37,669 bases of DNA from RFTU01 sp049423145 (GTDB lineage Bacteria; Pseudomonadota; Gammaproteobacteria; Burkholderiales; Burkholderiaceae_C). The stretch covers positions 1-37,669 of the forward strand of contig JBMSQF010000018.1 of assembly GCA_049423145.1 (NCBI GenBank), read 5' to 3'. Shown here piece after piece: positions 1 through 8,409 of this stretch (its first letter is position 1; each line of letters begins with the position of its first letter). The position numbers were made by a program, and so were the translations under genes. The notes under the pieces are model-generated. The model was given only the letters and a program-made list of their open reading frames with translations. It had not been told where the DNA came from and did not search any database.

Positions 1-1
1 T

Positions 2-664
2 GTGATCTGCGGCAACATCGCCACCGGTTCGGCCGCCCTGGCTCTGGGGGAAGCCGGGGCGGATGCGGTGAAGGTCGGCATCGGCCCGGGATCGATCTGC
101 ACCACCCGGATCGTGGCCGGGGTCGGTGTTCCGCAGATCACCGCCATTGACAATGTGGCCTCCGCCCTGAAAGGCAGCGGTGTGCCGCTTATCGCCGACG
201 GCGGAATCCGGTTCTCGGGCGACATCGCCAAGGCCGTGGCCGCCGGAGCCAGCACCGTGATGATGGGCGGCATGTTCGCCGGTACCGAGGAAGCGCCCGG
301 CGAGGTCATCCTCTACCAGGGTCGCAGCTACAAGAGCTACCGCGGCATGGGCTCGATCGGTGCCATGAAGGCCGGATCGGCTGACCGCTACTTTCAGGAG
401 AACGACGAGACCACCAACCCCAATGCCGACAAGCTCGTACCCGAGGGCATTGAGGGTCGCGTGCCATACAAGGGATCGATGGTCAGCATCGTGTTTCAGA
501 TGGCCGGAGGCCTGCGCGCAGCCATGGGGTATTGCGGCTGCTCGAGTGTTGCGCAAATGCACGAGCGTGCCGAGTTCGTTCAAATCACGGCTGCCGGCAT
601 CCGCGAAAGCCACGTGCACGATGTGCAGATCACCAAGGAAGCGCCCAACTACCGCATGGAGTAG
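2..664 (+). CDS. guaB: IMP dehydrogenase, C-terminal part (5' end outside window)
   Basis: Oxidises IMP to XMP with NAD+, the committed step of GMP synthesis in the cytosol. The visible 220 residues are the C-terminal part of the TIM barrel. The catalytic loop GPGSICTTRIVAGVG has the nucleophilic Cys at residue 33 of the fragment, IADGGIR (64-70) binds IMP phosphate, and YRGMGSIGAM (113-122) is the substrate-binding stretch before the mobile flap. Full-length bacterial enzymes have about 488 residues with the Cys near 305, so about 270 residues, including the CBS domains, lie upstream of the window. The codon at position 2 is an internal GTG (Val), not a start. It is followed 66 bp later by an exporter gene and then guaA on the same strand, so GMP synthesis is clustered here. 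The stop is TAG. Confidence 0.97.
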   Translation: MICGNIATGSAALALGEAGADAVKVGIGPGSICTTRIVAGVGVPQITAIDNVASALKGSGVPLIADGGIRFSGDIAKAVAAGASTVMMGGMFAGTEEAPGEVILYQGRSYKSYRGMGSIGAMKAGSADRYFQENDETTNPNADKLVPEGIEGRVPYKGSMVSIVFQMAGGLRAAMGYCGCSSVAQMHERAEFVQITAAGIRESHVHDVQITKEAPNYRME

Positions 665-730
665 GCGCGCCAACGCTCGTTTGCAACGGCGTTTTGGCAC
701 GCGGTTTTGGGGCCATTGCCGTCACAGTCC

Positions 731-1975
731 ATGTTGAATCCCCGAGCCGGCCGTGCGCCGGCCATGCCTTTCATCCTGATCACGGTACTCATCGACATGG
801 TGTCGGTGGGGCTGATCATCCCCGTGCTCCCGCCGCTGGTGGGGCAATTCACCTCGGACGCCGTGGACCATGCCTTTTGGTATGGGGTCGTGGCCTTCGC
901 CTTCGGCATTGCCAATTTTTTTGGAGCCCCCATCCTGGGGCGTCTGTCGGACCGCTATGGGCGCCGGCCGGTACTGCTCATCGGTTTCCTGGGCCTGGCC
1001 CTCAACTTCTTCGCCACAGCCATGGCGCAGGCGCTGTGGGTCTTGGTGGCGGTACGGGCGGTGGGTGGCGCCATGCAGGCCAATGCCGCGGTGGCTCACG
1101 CCTATGTGGCCGACATCAGTGCGCCGGAGGACCGGGCGCGGCGCTTTGGTTTGGTGGGTGCCATGTTTGGGGTGGGCTATGTGCTCGGTCCGGTGATGGG
1201 GGGCGTGTTGGGCGACATCGACCTTCACCTGCCGTTCTATGTCGCGGGAACGCTGGCGGTGCTCAATACCTTTTACGGCTGGCTGATACTGCCCGAGTCG
1301 CTGCCACCGGCGAAGCGGGTGCCCTTTGACTGGCGCAAGGCCAATCCCATCAGTTCCCTGGCCGGACTGGCGGCGCTGTCCGGCGTGAAGCCCCTGCTGT
1401 GGGTGGTTGCCCTGTCGAACTTGGCGCAGTTCATCCTGCACATGACCTGGGTGCTGTACTGCAGCTTCAAGTTCAATTGGGGACCCAAGGAAAACGGCTG
1501 GTCCCTGTTCGTGGTGGGCGTGACCGCGGCCGTGGTGCAGGGCGGGCTGCTGCGTTGGCTGCTCAAGCGGCTGAGCCCCCAACAACTGGTGCAGATGGGC
1601 CTGGTGTCCTCGGCGTTGGGCTACCTGGCTTGGGGGCTGGCGACGGAGGGCTGGATGATGATGGCCATCGTGGTGTTCAACCTCCTGGGCTTCACCATCG
1701 GATCGTCGGTCCAAAGCCTGATCTCCAATGCGGCATCCGACCGGGAGCAGGGCACGGCCATGGGGTCCGTGGCATCGCTGACCAGCGCCATGGCCGTGGC
1801 CGCGCCGGTCATCGGCGCGGGCCTATTGGGTGCCGTTTCTCACCTCGATCCTTCGCATCCGATGGTCGGCCTTCCCTTCTTTGCCTGTTCGGCACTTCAG
1901 GTCGCCGGCGCCGTCATTGCCATTCGCCACTTCAGCCGCGCACCGAAGCCGACCTCAACGCCCTCAACGGCCTGA
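731..1975 (+). CDS. MFS efflux transporter, TCR/TetA type
   Basis: A 12-helix major facilitator superfamily proton antiporter of the inner membrane, 414 residues. The first helix (about residues 13-35, IDMVSVGLIIPVLPPL) and the loop 2-3 motif A GRLSDRYGRRP are those of the TetA/TCR (DHA1) exporters. A second amphipathic half starts after a central loop near residues 190-215. I chose the ATG at 731. A TTG at 707 would add eight residues, and an ATG at 764 would match the usual short TetA N-terminus better. None has a strong ribosome site, so the start is uncertain. It lies between guaB and guaA, and its TGA stop abuts the guaA ATG with no gap, so it is very probably cotranscribed with the GMP genes. 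The substrate cannot be read from sequence. A purine or purine-analogue exporter is an inference from position only, and a general drug exporter is equally possible. Confidence 0.9.
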   Translation: MLNPRAGRAPAMPFILITVLIDMVSVGLIIPVLPPLVGQFTSDAVDHAFWYGVVAFAFGIANFFGAPILGRLSDRYGRRPVLLIGFLGLALNFFATAMAQALWVLVAVRAVGGAMQANAAVAHAYVADISAPEDRARRFGLVGAMFGVGYVLGPVMGGVLGDIDLHLPFYVAGTLAVLNTFYGWLILPESLPPAKRVPFDWRKANPISSLAGLAALSGVKPLLWVVALSNLAQFILHMTWVLYCSFKFNWGPKENGWSLFVVGVTAAVVQGGLLRWLLKRLSPQQLVQMGLVSSALGYLAWGLATEGWMMMAIVVFNLLGFTIGSSVQSLISNAASDREQGTAMGSVASLTSAMAVAAPVIGAGLLGAVSHLDPSHPMVGLPFFACSALQVAGAVIAIRHFSRAPKPTSTPSTA

Positions 1976-3646
1976 ATGACCATGTCACACCAGAAGATCC
2001 TCATCCTCGATTTCGGTTCTCAGGTCACGCAACTGATCGCGCGGCGCGTGCGGGAGGCCCAGGTGTACTGTGAGATTCACCCCAATGATGTCAGCGAGGA
2101 CTTCATCCGATCCTTTGCACCCGCGGGCATCATCCTGTCGGGTTCGCACGCGAGTACCTACGAGGATCATCAACTTCGCGCCCCCCAGGTGGTCTTTGAA
2201 CTGGGCGTTCCGGTACTGGGTATTTGCTACGGCATGCAGACCATGGCGGTTCAACTCGGCGGTACCGTAGAGTGGAGCGATACCCGTGAATTTGGCTATG
2301 CGGAAGTGCGCGCGCGCGGACACACCCGGCTGTTCGATGCGATCGAGGACTTCCGCACGGAAGAGGGACACGGCATGCTCAAGGTGTGGATGAGCCATGG
2401 AGACAAGGTCACCACGCTGCCGCCGGGCTTCAAGCTGATGGCCAGTACCCCCAGTTGCCCCATTGCCGGCATGGCCGACGAAGGCCGCCGCCTGTATGCG
2501 GTCCAGTTCCATCCCGAGGTGACCCACACGCTGCAGGGCGTGGCCATCTTCCATCGTTTCGTCCGCGAGATCTGCGGCTGCCGCGGCGACTGGGTCATGG
2601 GCGACTACATCGCTGAAGCCGTGGCCCGCATTCGGGAACAGGTGGGCGATGAGGAGGTGATCCTGGGGCTCTCCGGTGGGGTGGATTCGAGCGTGGCGGC
2701 TGCATTGATCCATCGCGCCATTGGTGATCAGCTGACCTGCGTCTTTGTGGACCACGGCCTGCTGCGCTTGAACGAGGGCGAACTGGTGATGGATATGTTC
2801 GCCGGCCGGCTGCATGCAAAGGTGGTGCGGGTGGACGCGCAAGCCTTGTTCATGAAAGAGCTGGCCGGCGTGCAAGACCCGGAGGCCAAGCGCAAGATCA
2901 TCGGCCGTCTCTTTGTGGAGGTGTTCAAGACCGAGGCTGCCCGTCTGAAATCGGCAGGCGGTCCATCTGGCGGCAAGGGCGCGGCGGTGAAGGGGGCCAC
3001 CTTTCTGGCCCAAGGCACGATCTACCCGGATGTGGTGGAAAGCGGGGGAACCCAAACCAAGAAGGCCACCACCATCAAGAGCCACCACAATGTGGGCGGC
3101 TTGCCGGAGCAGCTGGGTTTGAAGCTGCTCGAGCCCCTGCGCGAGTTGTTCAAGGATGAGGTGCGTGCGCTGGGCGTCGCCCTGGGTCTGCCGCATGACA
3201 TGGTCTACCGGCATCCCTTCCCCGGCCCGGGCCTGGGCGTGCGCATCCTGGGTGAGGTCAGGGCCGAGTATGCAGACCTGCTGCGCCGTGCCGACCACAT
3301 CTTCATCGAGGAACTGCGAGCCACCCGGGTGGCTGAGCAAGATGTGGCTGCGGGACGCTGCGCAGCAGCCGACGTCGGCAAAACCTGGTACGAGATGACC
3401 AGCCAAGCCTTTGCCGTTTTTCTGCCGGTCAAGAGTGTCGGCGTCATGGGGGATGGCAGAACCTATGACCATGTCGTGGCGCTTCGAGCCGTGCAGACCA
3501 GTGACTTCATGACCGCCGACTGGGCGGAACTGCCCTACAGCCTGCTCAAGCGCGTCAGTGGCCGCATCATCAACGAGGTTCGGGGCATCAACCGCGTGAC
3601 CTACGATGTTTCGAGCAAGCCGCCGGCGACGATCGAATGGGAGTGA
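1976..3646 (+). CDS. guaA: GMP synthase (glutamine-hydrolysing)
   Basis: Converts XMP to GMP using ATP and glutamine in the cytosol. The N-terminal class I glutamine amidotransferase domain (about residues 8-200) shows the nucleophile in GICYGMQTM (Cys84) and the His179/Glu181 pair in FHPEVTH. The ATP pyrophosphatase domain starts with the P-loop LSGGVDSS (232-239). The C-terminal dimerisation domain ends in the family's typical KPPATIEWE. At 556 residues it is about 30 longer than the E. coli enzyme (525). Much of the difference is a Gly/Ala/Lys-rich insert at about residues 325-340. The region that in E. coli reads SGGPES is SGSHAS here, which I believe is normal for betaproteobacteria. The ATG follows the upstream exporter's TGA directly. 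An ATG six bases later is possible. The gene closes the guaB-exporter-guaA group. Confidence 0.98.
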   Translation: MTMSHQKILILDFGSQVTQLIARRVREAQVYCEIHPNDVSEDFIRSFAPAGIILSGSHASTYEDHQLRAPQVVFELGVPVLGICYGMQTMAVQLGGTVEWSDTREFGYAEVRARGHTRLFDAIEDFRTEEGHGMLKVWMSHGDKVTTLPPGFKLMASTPSCPIAGMADEGRRLYAVQFHPEVTHTLQGVAIFHRFVREICGCRGDWVMGDYIAEAVARIREQVGDEEVILGLSGGVDSSVAAALIHRAIGDQLTCVFVDHGLLRLNEGELVMDMFAGRLHAKVVRVDAQALFMKELAGVQDPEAKRKIIGRLFVEVFKTEAARLKSAGGPSGGKGAAVKGATFLAQGTIYPDVVESGGTQTKKATTIKSHHNVGGLPEQLGLKLLEPLRELFKDEVRALGVALGLPHDMVYRHPFPGPGLGVRILGEVRAEYADLLRRADHIFIEELRATRVAEQDVAAGRCAAADVGKTWYEMTSQAFAVFLPVKSVGVMGDGRTYDHVVALRAVQTSDFMTADWAELPYSLLKRVSGRIINEVRGINRVTYDVSSKPPATIEWE

Positions 3647-3912
3647 GGCGGCTCGAAATGTCGTGAATATGCAACAAGATAACGTCACATTTTCATGTCA
3701 ATGTGCCATCAAGAATTTTGAAAATATATAGATATATCAACAATCTAAATCATTCATCTAAGGTGTTGGACCAATTTCCGGCGGTATTGAGATTCACACG
3801 ACTGTCTTTCTAGGGGTTTAGCAGGCTCCCTCTCGTTTGCCTCCAGCCACCAAAATCAACGCACCCGTGGCGGCCCGGTTGGGCCGTCGGTATTCCCTTT
3901 ACTGGAGAGGTT
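3647..3912 (+). promoter_or_regulatory. AT-rich leader/promoter region of TonB-dependent receptor 1
   Basis: This gap of 266 bp contains a sharp AT-rich island. I count 17 G/C in 60 bases for 3721-3780, against about 65% in the surrounding genes. It holds TTGAAA at 3718-3723 as a possible -35 element and the palindrome GATATATC at 3731-3738. I could not place a convincing -10 at 16-18 bp, so no exact promoter is called. The 3' part (3781-3912) returns to normal composition and ends with GGAGAGG (3904-3910) before the receptor ATG. No T-run terminator for guaA is visible. Confidence 0.45.
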
Positions 3913-6744
3913 ATGTTCAAAAAGACCCAAGTGGCGGTCGGCGTCCTGGTGGCCCTGAGTGGCGCCATGGCCGTGACTACCGCCAGCGCTCAATCCGACT
4001 CGCGCGTGGAAGTGACTGGTTCCAAGATCAAGCGCTTGGATGCCGAGACTTCGCAGCCGATCTTCACGCTCGATCGCGCCGACATTCAGGCGCAGGGCCT
4101 GACCTCCATCGGCGATGTGATTCAGAACCTGACGGCCAACGGCTCCACCCTGAACTCCACCTTCAACAACGGCGGCAACGGCGAAACCCGCGTCAGCCTG
4201 CGCAACCTGGGTTCGGAGCGCACCCTGGTGCTGATCAACGGACGTCGTTGGGTTGGCGGCACCGGTCTCGGCGGAGCGGTGGACTTGAACACCATTCCCG
4301 CTGCTGCCGTGGAGCGCATCGAAGTGCTGAAAGACGGCGCATCGGTGACCTACGGTTCAGACGCCATCGCCGGCGTGGTGAACATCATCCTGCGCAAGGA
4401 CTTCACCGGCGCAGAGGCCAATGCCTACATGGGCCGCTTCTCGCAGGGCGATGGCAAGCGCCAGGCCTATGACATCACCATCGGTGCGTCGGCGGATCGT
4501 TTCCGCAGCCTGGTGAGCGTTTCCTATGTGAAGGAAGACCCGGTCATGGCCGGTGAGCGCGAGATCTCGGCGGTGCCTGTCTTTGGCACGGGGACCCTCT
4601 TCGGCAGCTCGACCACGCCTTTTGGCCGCTTCACCGTGTGTAACGGGACTTTCAGCACGGTCACCGGTACCTGCTCGGGAACCCAGACACAACCCAATGG
4701 TGCCGCGGGTCAGTTCACCTACAGCCCGGGTCAGTCGGGCAACAACTACCGCACCTTCCTCACCAGCGGGGCCACGAACGACTTCTACAACTTTGCGCCG
4801 GAGAACTACCTCCTGACGCCGCAGGAACGCAAGGCCGTCTTCGCCCGCGCGAACTACGACATCAGCAACAACGTCCAGGCCGAACTCCAGGCCACCTTCA
4901 ACAACCGCCGCTCCGAGCAACTGCTGGCCTCGATGCCCATCGTGTTGGGAACCGGTCCTGGCGCAGGTTCCATCGCCCGCACCATCGCCATCAGCCAGTA
5001 CAACATCTACAACCCATTCGGCAAGGATGTGTCCCGGATTCAGCGCCGTGCCTCGGAAACAGGCGGCCGCTCCTTCAACCAGGATGTGACCACCCAGGCC
5101 TTCGGCGTGGGCCTCAAGGGCACCTTCGACATGGGCGGTCGGCAGTACAGCTGGGATGCAGGCATGATGAACGCCCGCAACTACCAGAGCGATGTCACCT
5201 TTGGTCTGTTCAACCTGATCGCCCTGCGCAACGCCCTGGGCCCCTCCATGCGTGACGCCACCGGCAAGCCGGTTTGCGTGAGCACCCCGGGCAATTTGGG
5301 AACGCTGATTGCGGGCTGCGTGCCGATCAACCTGCTGGGTGCCAAGGGCACCATCACGCAGGACATGATCAACTACACCAGCTTCGAGGCGCATGACGTA
5401 CTGGGCTATTCGATGCGCAGTACCTATGCCAACCTTTCGGGCGACCTCTTCAAGCTGCCTGGCGGCATGGCCTCGTTTGCGGCTGGCTTCGAGAGCCGCA
5501 ACGAGTCTGGATTTGACCGCCCTGACGCGCTGATCGCCACCGGCAACACCACGGGCAATGCCCGCACCCCGACCAGTGGCGGCTACGGCGTGAAGGAAAT
5601 GTACGGCGAGGTCCAGCTGCCCCTGCTGTCCAAGCTGCCCATGGTGCGCAGCCTTGACCTGTCGTTGGCCACCCGCCGTTCGGACTACACCAACTTCGGT
5701 GTGACGACGAACAGCAAGGCCGGTGTGCTGTGGAAGCTGAACACGCAGGCCGCCATCCGGGCCAACGTGTCGCAAGGCTTCCGCGCACCGTCCATCGGTG
5801 AACTGTACGAAGGCGTGGCCGACAGCTTCCCCCAGATCGCCGATCCCTGTTCCAACACCTTCGGTGGTGGCTACAACGGCCTGACGGCCGAGCAGAAGGC
5901 TCGATGCTCGGCGCAAGGCGTGCCGGCCGGCGGCTATGACCAGGGCAACAGCCAGATCCGCATCAGCGTGGGTGGCAACCCCAACCTGAAGCCGGAGAAG
6001 TCGCGCACCACCACCTTCGGTGTGCTGATGAACCCCGAGGCCATCCCCGGCTTCGACATCTCGGTGGACTACTGGAAGATCGCCCTGAAGGACACGATTT
6101 CCAGCCTGGGTGGCGGCACCATTCTGAGCCGCTGCATCCGCGACGGCGATCAAGGCGCTTGCGCCCTGTTCACCCGGGCGCCGGGCGGTCAGATCACCAA
6201 CCTGCTGTCCGCCGGCCTGAACTTCGGCTCGACCGACGTGGAGGGTATCGACGTCACGATGAACTACGTGATGCCCAAGACCCCGATCGGCCGCGTGCGC
6301 TTCAACTGGGACACCACCTACATGAAGCGTTACGAGATTGACAAGGATGGCGAGAACCTGGTCGGTAACTATTACGATCGCAGCAACTTCTGGAAGATCC
6401 GCAGCAACCTGCTCACGCGTGTGGAGAACGGCAACTGGACGGCAACGCTGGTGACCCGTTATCTGTCGCGTCAGGTGGAGGCAGCGCCTTGCGAACTGGC
6501 GCTGTATGGCTACCCCGGCTTGTGCTCGGATGACGCCAACAGCACCAACGTGATCCCCGCGACGTTCTACAACGATGCGGCGATCAGCTGGCGCACCCCG
6601 ATGAAGAGCACGATCACCTTCGGCATCAACAACCTGCTCAACAAGCAGCCGCCCAAGGCGTTCTCGACCTTCGCCAACAGTTTCGACCCTCAGTACGAAA
6701 TCCCGGGTCGTTTCATGTACGTGCGTTACAGCCAGCGCTTCTGA
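3913..6744 (+). CDS. TonB-dependent outer-membrane receptor 1
   Basis: A 943-residue ligand-gated outer-membrane transporter. Residues 1-26 form a signal peptide (KK, hydrophobic core, ASA before Gln27). The mature N-terminus carries RVEVTGSKIKR, a TonB-box-like segment common in this receptor class. The plug domain (about 45-165) has typical LRNLGSERTLVLINGRR and VLKDGASVTYGSDAIAGVV stretches. The rest is a 22-strand beta-barrel ending in YVRYSQRF with the C-terminal Phe used for outer-membrane assembly. FRAPSIGELYEG and NPNLKPEKS are standard barrel motifs. The start is fixed by GGAGAGG just upstream and by the signal peptide. The ligand is unknown. No siderophore, vitamin B12 or sugar gene sits beside it and no Fur box was recognised. 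It is followed by a strong intrinsic terminator, so it is probably monocistronic. A second receptor of the same class lies 1.7 kb downstream. Confidence 0.95.
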   Translation: MFKKTQVAVGVLVALSGAMAVTTASAQSDSRVEVTGSKIKRLDAETSQPIFTLDRADIQAQGLTSIGDVIQNLTANGSTLNSTFNNGGNGETRVSLRNLGSERTLVLINGRRWVGGTGLGGAVDLNTIPAAAVERIEVLKDGASVTYGSDAIAGVVNIILRKDFTGAEANAYMGRFSQGDGKRQAYDITIGASADRFRSLVSVSYVKEDPVMAGEREISAVPVFGTGTLFGSSTTPFGRFTVCNGTFSTVTGTCSGTQTQPNGAAGQFTYSPGQSGNNYRTFLTSGATNDFYNFAPENYLLTPQERKAVFARANYDISNNVQAELQATFNNRRSEQLLASMPIVLGTGPGAGSIARTIAISQYNIYNPFGKDVSRIQRRASETGGRSFNQDVTTQAFGVGLKGTFDMGGRQYSWDAGMMNARNYQSDVTFGLFNLIALRNALGPSMRDATGKPVCVSTPGNLGTLIAGCVPINLLGAKGTITQDMINYTSFEAHDVLGYSMRSTYANLSGDLFKLPGGMASFAAGFESRNESGFDRPDALIATGNTTGNARTPTSGGYGVKEMYGEVQLPLLSKLPMVRSLDLSLATRRSDYTNFGVTTNSKAGVLWKLNTQAAIRANVSQGFRAPSIGELYEGVADSFPQIADPCSNTFGGGYNGLTAEQKARCSAQGVPAGGYDQGNSQIRISVGGNPNLKPEKSRTTTFGVLMNPEAIPGFDISVDYWKIALKDTISSLGGGTILSRCIRDGDQGACALFTRAPGGQITNLLSAGLNFGSTDVEGIDVTMNYVMPKTPIGRVRFNWDTTYMKRYEIDKDGENLVGNYYDRSNFWKIRSNLLTRVENGNWTATLVTRYLSRQVEAAPCELALYGYPGLCSDDANSTNVIPATFYNDAAISWRTPMKSTITFGINNLLNKQPPKAFSTFANSFDPQYEIPGRFMYVRYSQRF

Positions 6745-6763
6745 TCCCAGAAGTCTGTGCACC

Positions 6764-6791
6764 AAAGGGGCCCCTCGGGGCCCCTTTTTTT
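6764..6791 (+). terminator. Rho-independent terminator after TonB receptor 1
   Basis: AAAGGGGCCCC (6764-6774) and GGGGCCCCTTT (6777-6787) form a very GC-rich inverted repeat, with the pairs nearest the two-base centre opening as the loop. It is followed by an uninterrupted T tract to 6791. It lies 19 bp past the receptor stop and isolates the receptor from tadA. Confidence 0.92.
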
Positions 6792-6823
6792 GTATTCCAC
6801 GGCGCAGTTAGGATGCAGACCTT

Positions 6824-7330
6824 ATGAATCCCGCGCCATCAAAGGGCCCTCAACCCCAGGACGAACATTTCATGGCCTTGGCACTTCAGCAGGCCGAGCG
6901 CGCTTGGCAGTCGGGTGAGGTGCCCGTGGGCGCCGTATTGGTCATGGACGAGCGGGTGATCGCGCTGGCCCACAACCAGCCGATTGCCCTTCGTGATCCC
7001 AGTGCCCATGCGGAGATGCTGGCCTTGCGGGCGGCGGGCGAGGTCTTGAACAACTACCGCATGCCCGGCGCAACCCTCTACGTGACCCTGGAGCCCTGCG
7101 CGATGTGCGCGGCCGCCATGCTGCACGCACGCCTCAAGCGTGTGGTGTTTGCCGCGGCCGACCCCAAGACCGGCGCAGCGGGCTCGGTCGTCAATCTCTT
7201 CGCCATCCCGGCACTCAACCACCAGACGGTGGTTGACGGTGGTGTCTTGGCCGATGCCGCTGCGGTTCAGTTGCGCACTTTCTTTCGCGAGCGTCGTGGA
7301 CGCCGCCCCACCGAGGACGAGCCGTCATGA
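6824..7330 (+). CDS. tadA: tRNA(Arg) adenosine-34 deaminase
   Basis: Deaminates A34 to inosine in the anticodon ACG of tRNA-Arg. It is a cytosolic zinc enzyme of the cytidine/deoxycytidylate deaminase fold. The zinc site is complete: HAE (His62, Glu64 as proton shuttle) and PCAMC (Cys92, Cys95). It also has the TadA signatures RDPSAHAEMLALR and FAAADPKTGAAGS. Its 168 residues match the family (about 167 in E. coli). The ATG at 6824 gives a short flexible N-terminus before the deaminase core begins at residue 14. The stop overlaps the ldcA start in an ATGA, so the two genes are translationally coupled. The link between a tRNA editor and a murein carboxypeptidase is one of position only. Confidence 0.97.
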   Translation: MNPAPSKGPQPQDEHFMALALQQAERAWQSGEVPVGAVLVMDERVIALAHNQPIALRDPSAHAEMLALRAAGEVLNNYRMPGATLYVTLEPCAMCAAAMLHARLKRVVFAAADPKTGAAGSVVNLFAIPALNHQTVVDGGVLADAAAVQLRTFFRERRGRRPTEDEPS

Positions 7331-8256
7331 GTGCTCAACTGATCATCCACGCCCCGGCGGGCGCCTTGACATCCAGCGCGCCTGCGAAGCGAGCCGCACG
7401 GCGCCTCCGTGATCTCGGGTATGCCGTCTCACTGGACCCGAGTGTGGGACGGCGTCAACAACGATTTGCCGGGACGGATGAGGAGCGCCTGGCCACCCTG
7501 CACCGTGTGGCCCAGGCAGCGCCATCGGTGGCCATGGCAGCGCGTGGTGGCTACGGCATGACACGGCTTTTGGACCGTCTGGACTGGGCCCTGCTCGCCC
7601 GCAGTGTGGAGCAGGGCACCCGCTGGGTGGGCTACAGCGATCTCACCGCGCTTCAGTGCGGTTTGCTGGCCCATCAGGGGTGCCCATCCTGGCATGGCCC
7701 TATGGCGGCCGAAGACTTCGGTCGCAGCACTTACGATGACGATGACCACCGGGAGCAGAACGAGACCACGGTGGCCTGCTTTCAAGAGGCGATGGATGGA
7801 TCGTTGGAAGCGGTGGGCTTCAGAACGGAATCGGGGTTTGACGGCTTGGGTTGTCGGGGAACATTGTGGGGGGGCAACCTGACCATGGTTTGCTCGCTGT
7901 TGGGCACACCGCACTGGCCCCAGGTTCGCAAGGGCATCTTGTTTCTGGAGGATGTTGGCGAACATCCCTACCGCGTGGAGCGCATGCTGCTGCAATTGCT
8001 GCAGGCCGGTGTCTTGGGGCGGCAGAAGGCGGTCTTGTTGGGGAAATTTTCCGATTGGAAGCCGTCACCGCTGGACAGGGGGTATACGCTTTCAAGTGCC
8101 GTTGGTCATCTCCGCCAGCATCTGGACATCCCCGTGCTGACCGGATTTCCATTCGGCCACACGCCCTTGAAGGTCACGGTACCGGTGGGCGTTCGTGTGG
8201 ACCTGACGGTGCAGGGACGCGATGCGCTCGTGGCCTGGGATCATGGCCATTCCTGA
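7327..8256 (+). CDS. ldcA: Muramoyltetrapeptide L,D-carboxypeptidase
   Basis: Removes the terminal D-Ala from murein tetrapeptides during peptidoglycan recycling. It is a peptidase family S66 serine enzyme with no signal peptide, so it acts in the cytosol. The S66 triad is visible: Ser104 in GYSDLTALQ, Glu208 in FLEDVGEHPYRVERML and His278 in GFPFGHTPLKV. ARGGYG (72-77) and GTLWGGNLTM (178-187) are further family signatures. The length (309) matches the family. The ATG overlaps the tadA stop (ATGA), indicating coupled translation. The gene is followed by 153 bp before the next receptor. Loss of LdcA in other species causes accumulation of recycled tetrapeptide and lysis in stationary phase (known of the family). 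I see nothing unusual in this copy. Confidence 0.95.
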   Translation: MSAQLIIHAPAGALTSSAPAKRAARRLRDLGYAVSLDPSVGRRQQRFAGTDEERLATLHRVAQAAPSVAMAARGGYGMTRLLDRLDWALLARSVEQGTRWVGYSDLTALQCGLLAHQGCPSWHGPMAAEDFGRSTYDDDDHREQNETTVACFQEAMDGSLEAVGFRTESGFDGLGCRGTLWGGNLTMVCSLLGTPHWPQVRKGILFLEDVGEHPYRVERMLLQLLQAGVLGRQKAVLLGKFSDWKPSPLDRGYTLSSAVGHLRQHLDIPVLTGFPFGHTPLKVTVPVGVRVDLTVQGRDALVAWDHGHS

Positions 8257-8409
8257 GCCTGTCCCGCAAGGGCTCGGCGGCGTTGCGGACTCGCCACGAA
8301 TCCGCCCTTGAGGGCTGGTGACTTTCCTTTCCCTGACAAATAGGCTCACAATCGATAAGGTTAAGGGGCGTCACGGTTGCGCCTCTGCATTTTGAGGAGA
8401 TCCCCCGCC

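Noticed and set aside
3616..3654. AGCCGCC/GGCGGCT hairpin at the end of guaA as terminator
   Set aside because: Mostly within coding sequence, with a long loop and no T-run.
1985..3688. A 567-codon open frame antisense to guaA
   Set aside because: His/Gln/Arg-rich shadow of the strongly biased guaA codons; no family resemblance and guaA is certain.
4357..6765. An 802-codon open frame antisense to TonB receptor 1
   Set aside because: Shadow frame of a GC-rich gene, with low-complexity Gly/Val/His/Arg composition and no recognisable domain.
8333..8360. Possible promoter CTGACA with ATAAGG before TonB receptor 2
   Set aside because: The -35 fits but no -10 with more than three matches lies at 16-18 bp.
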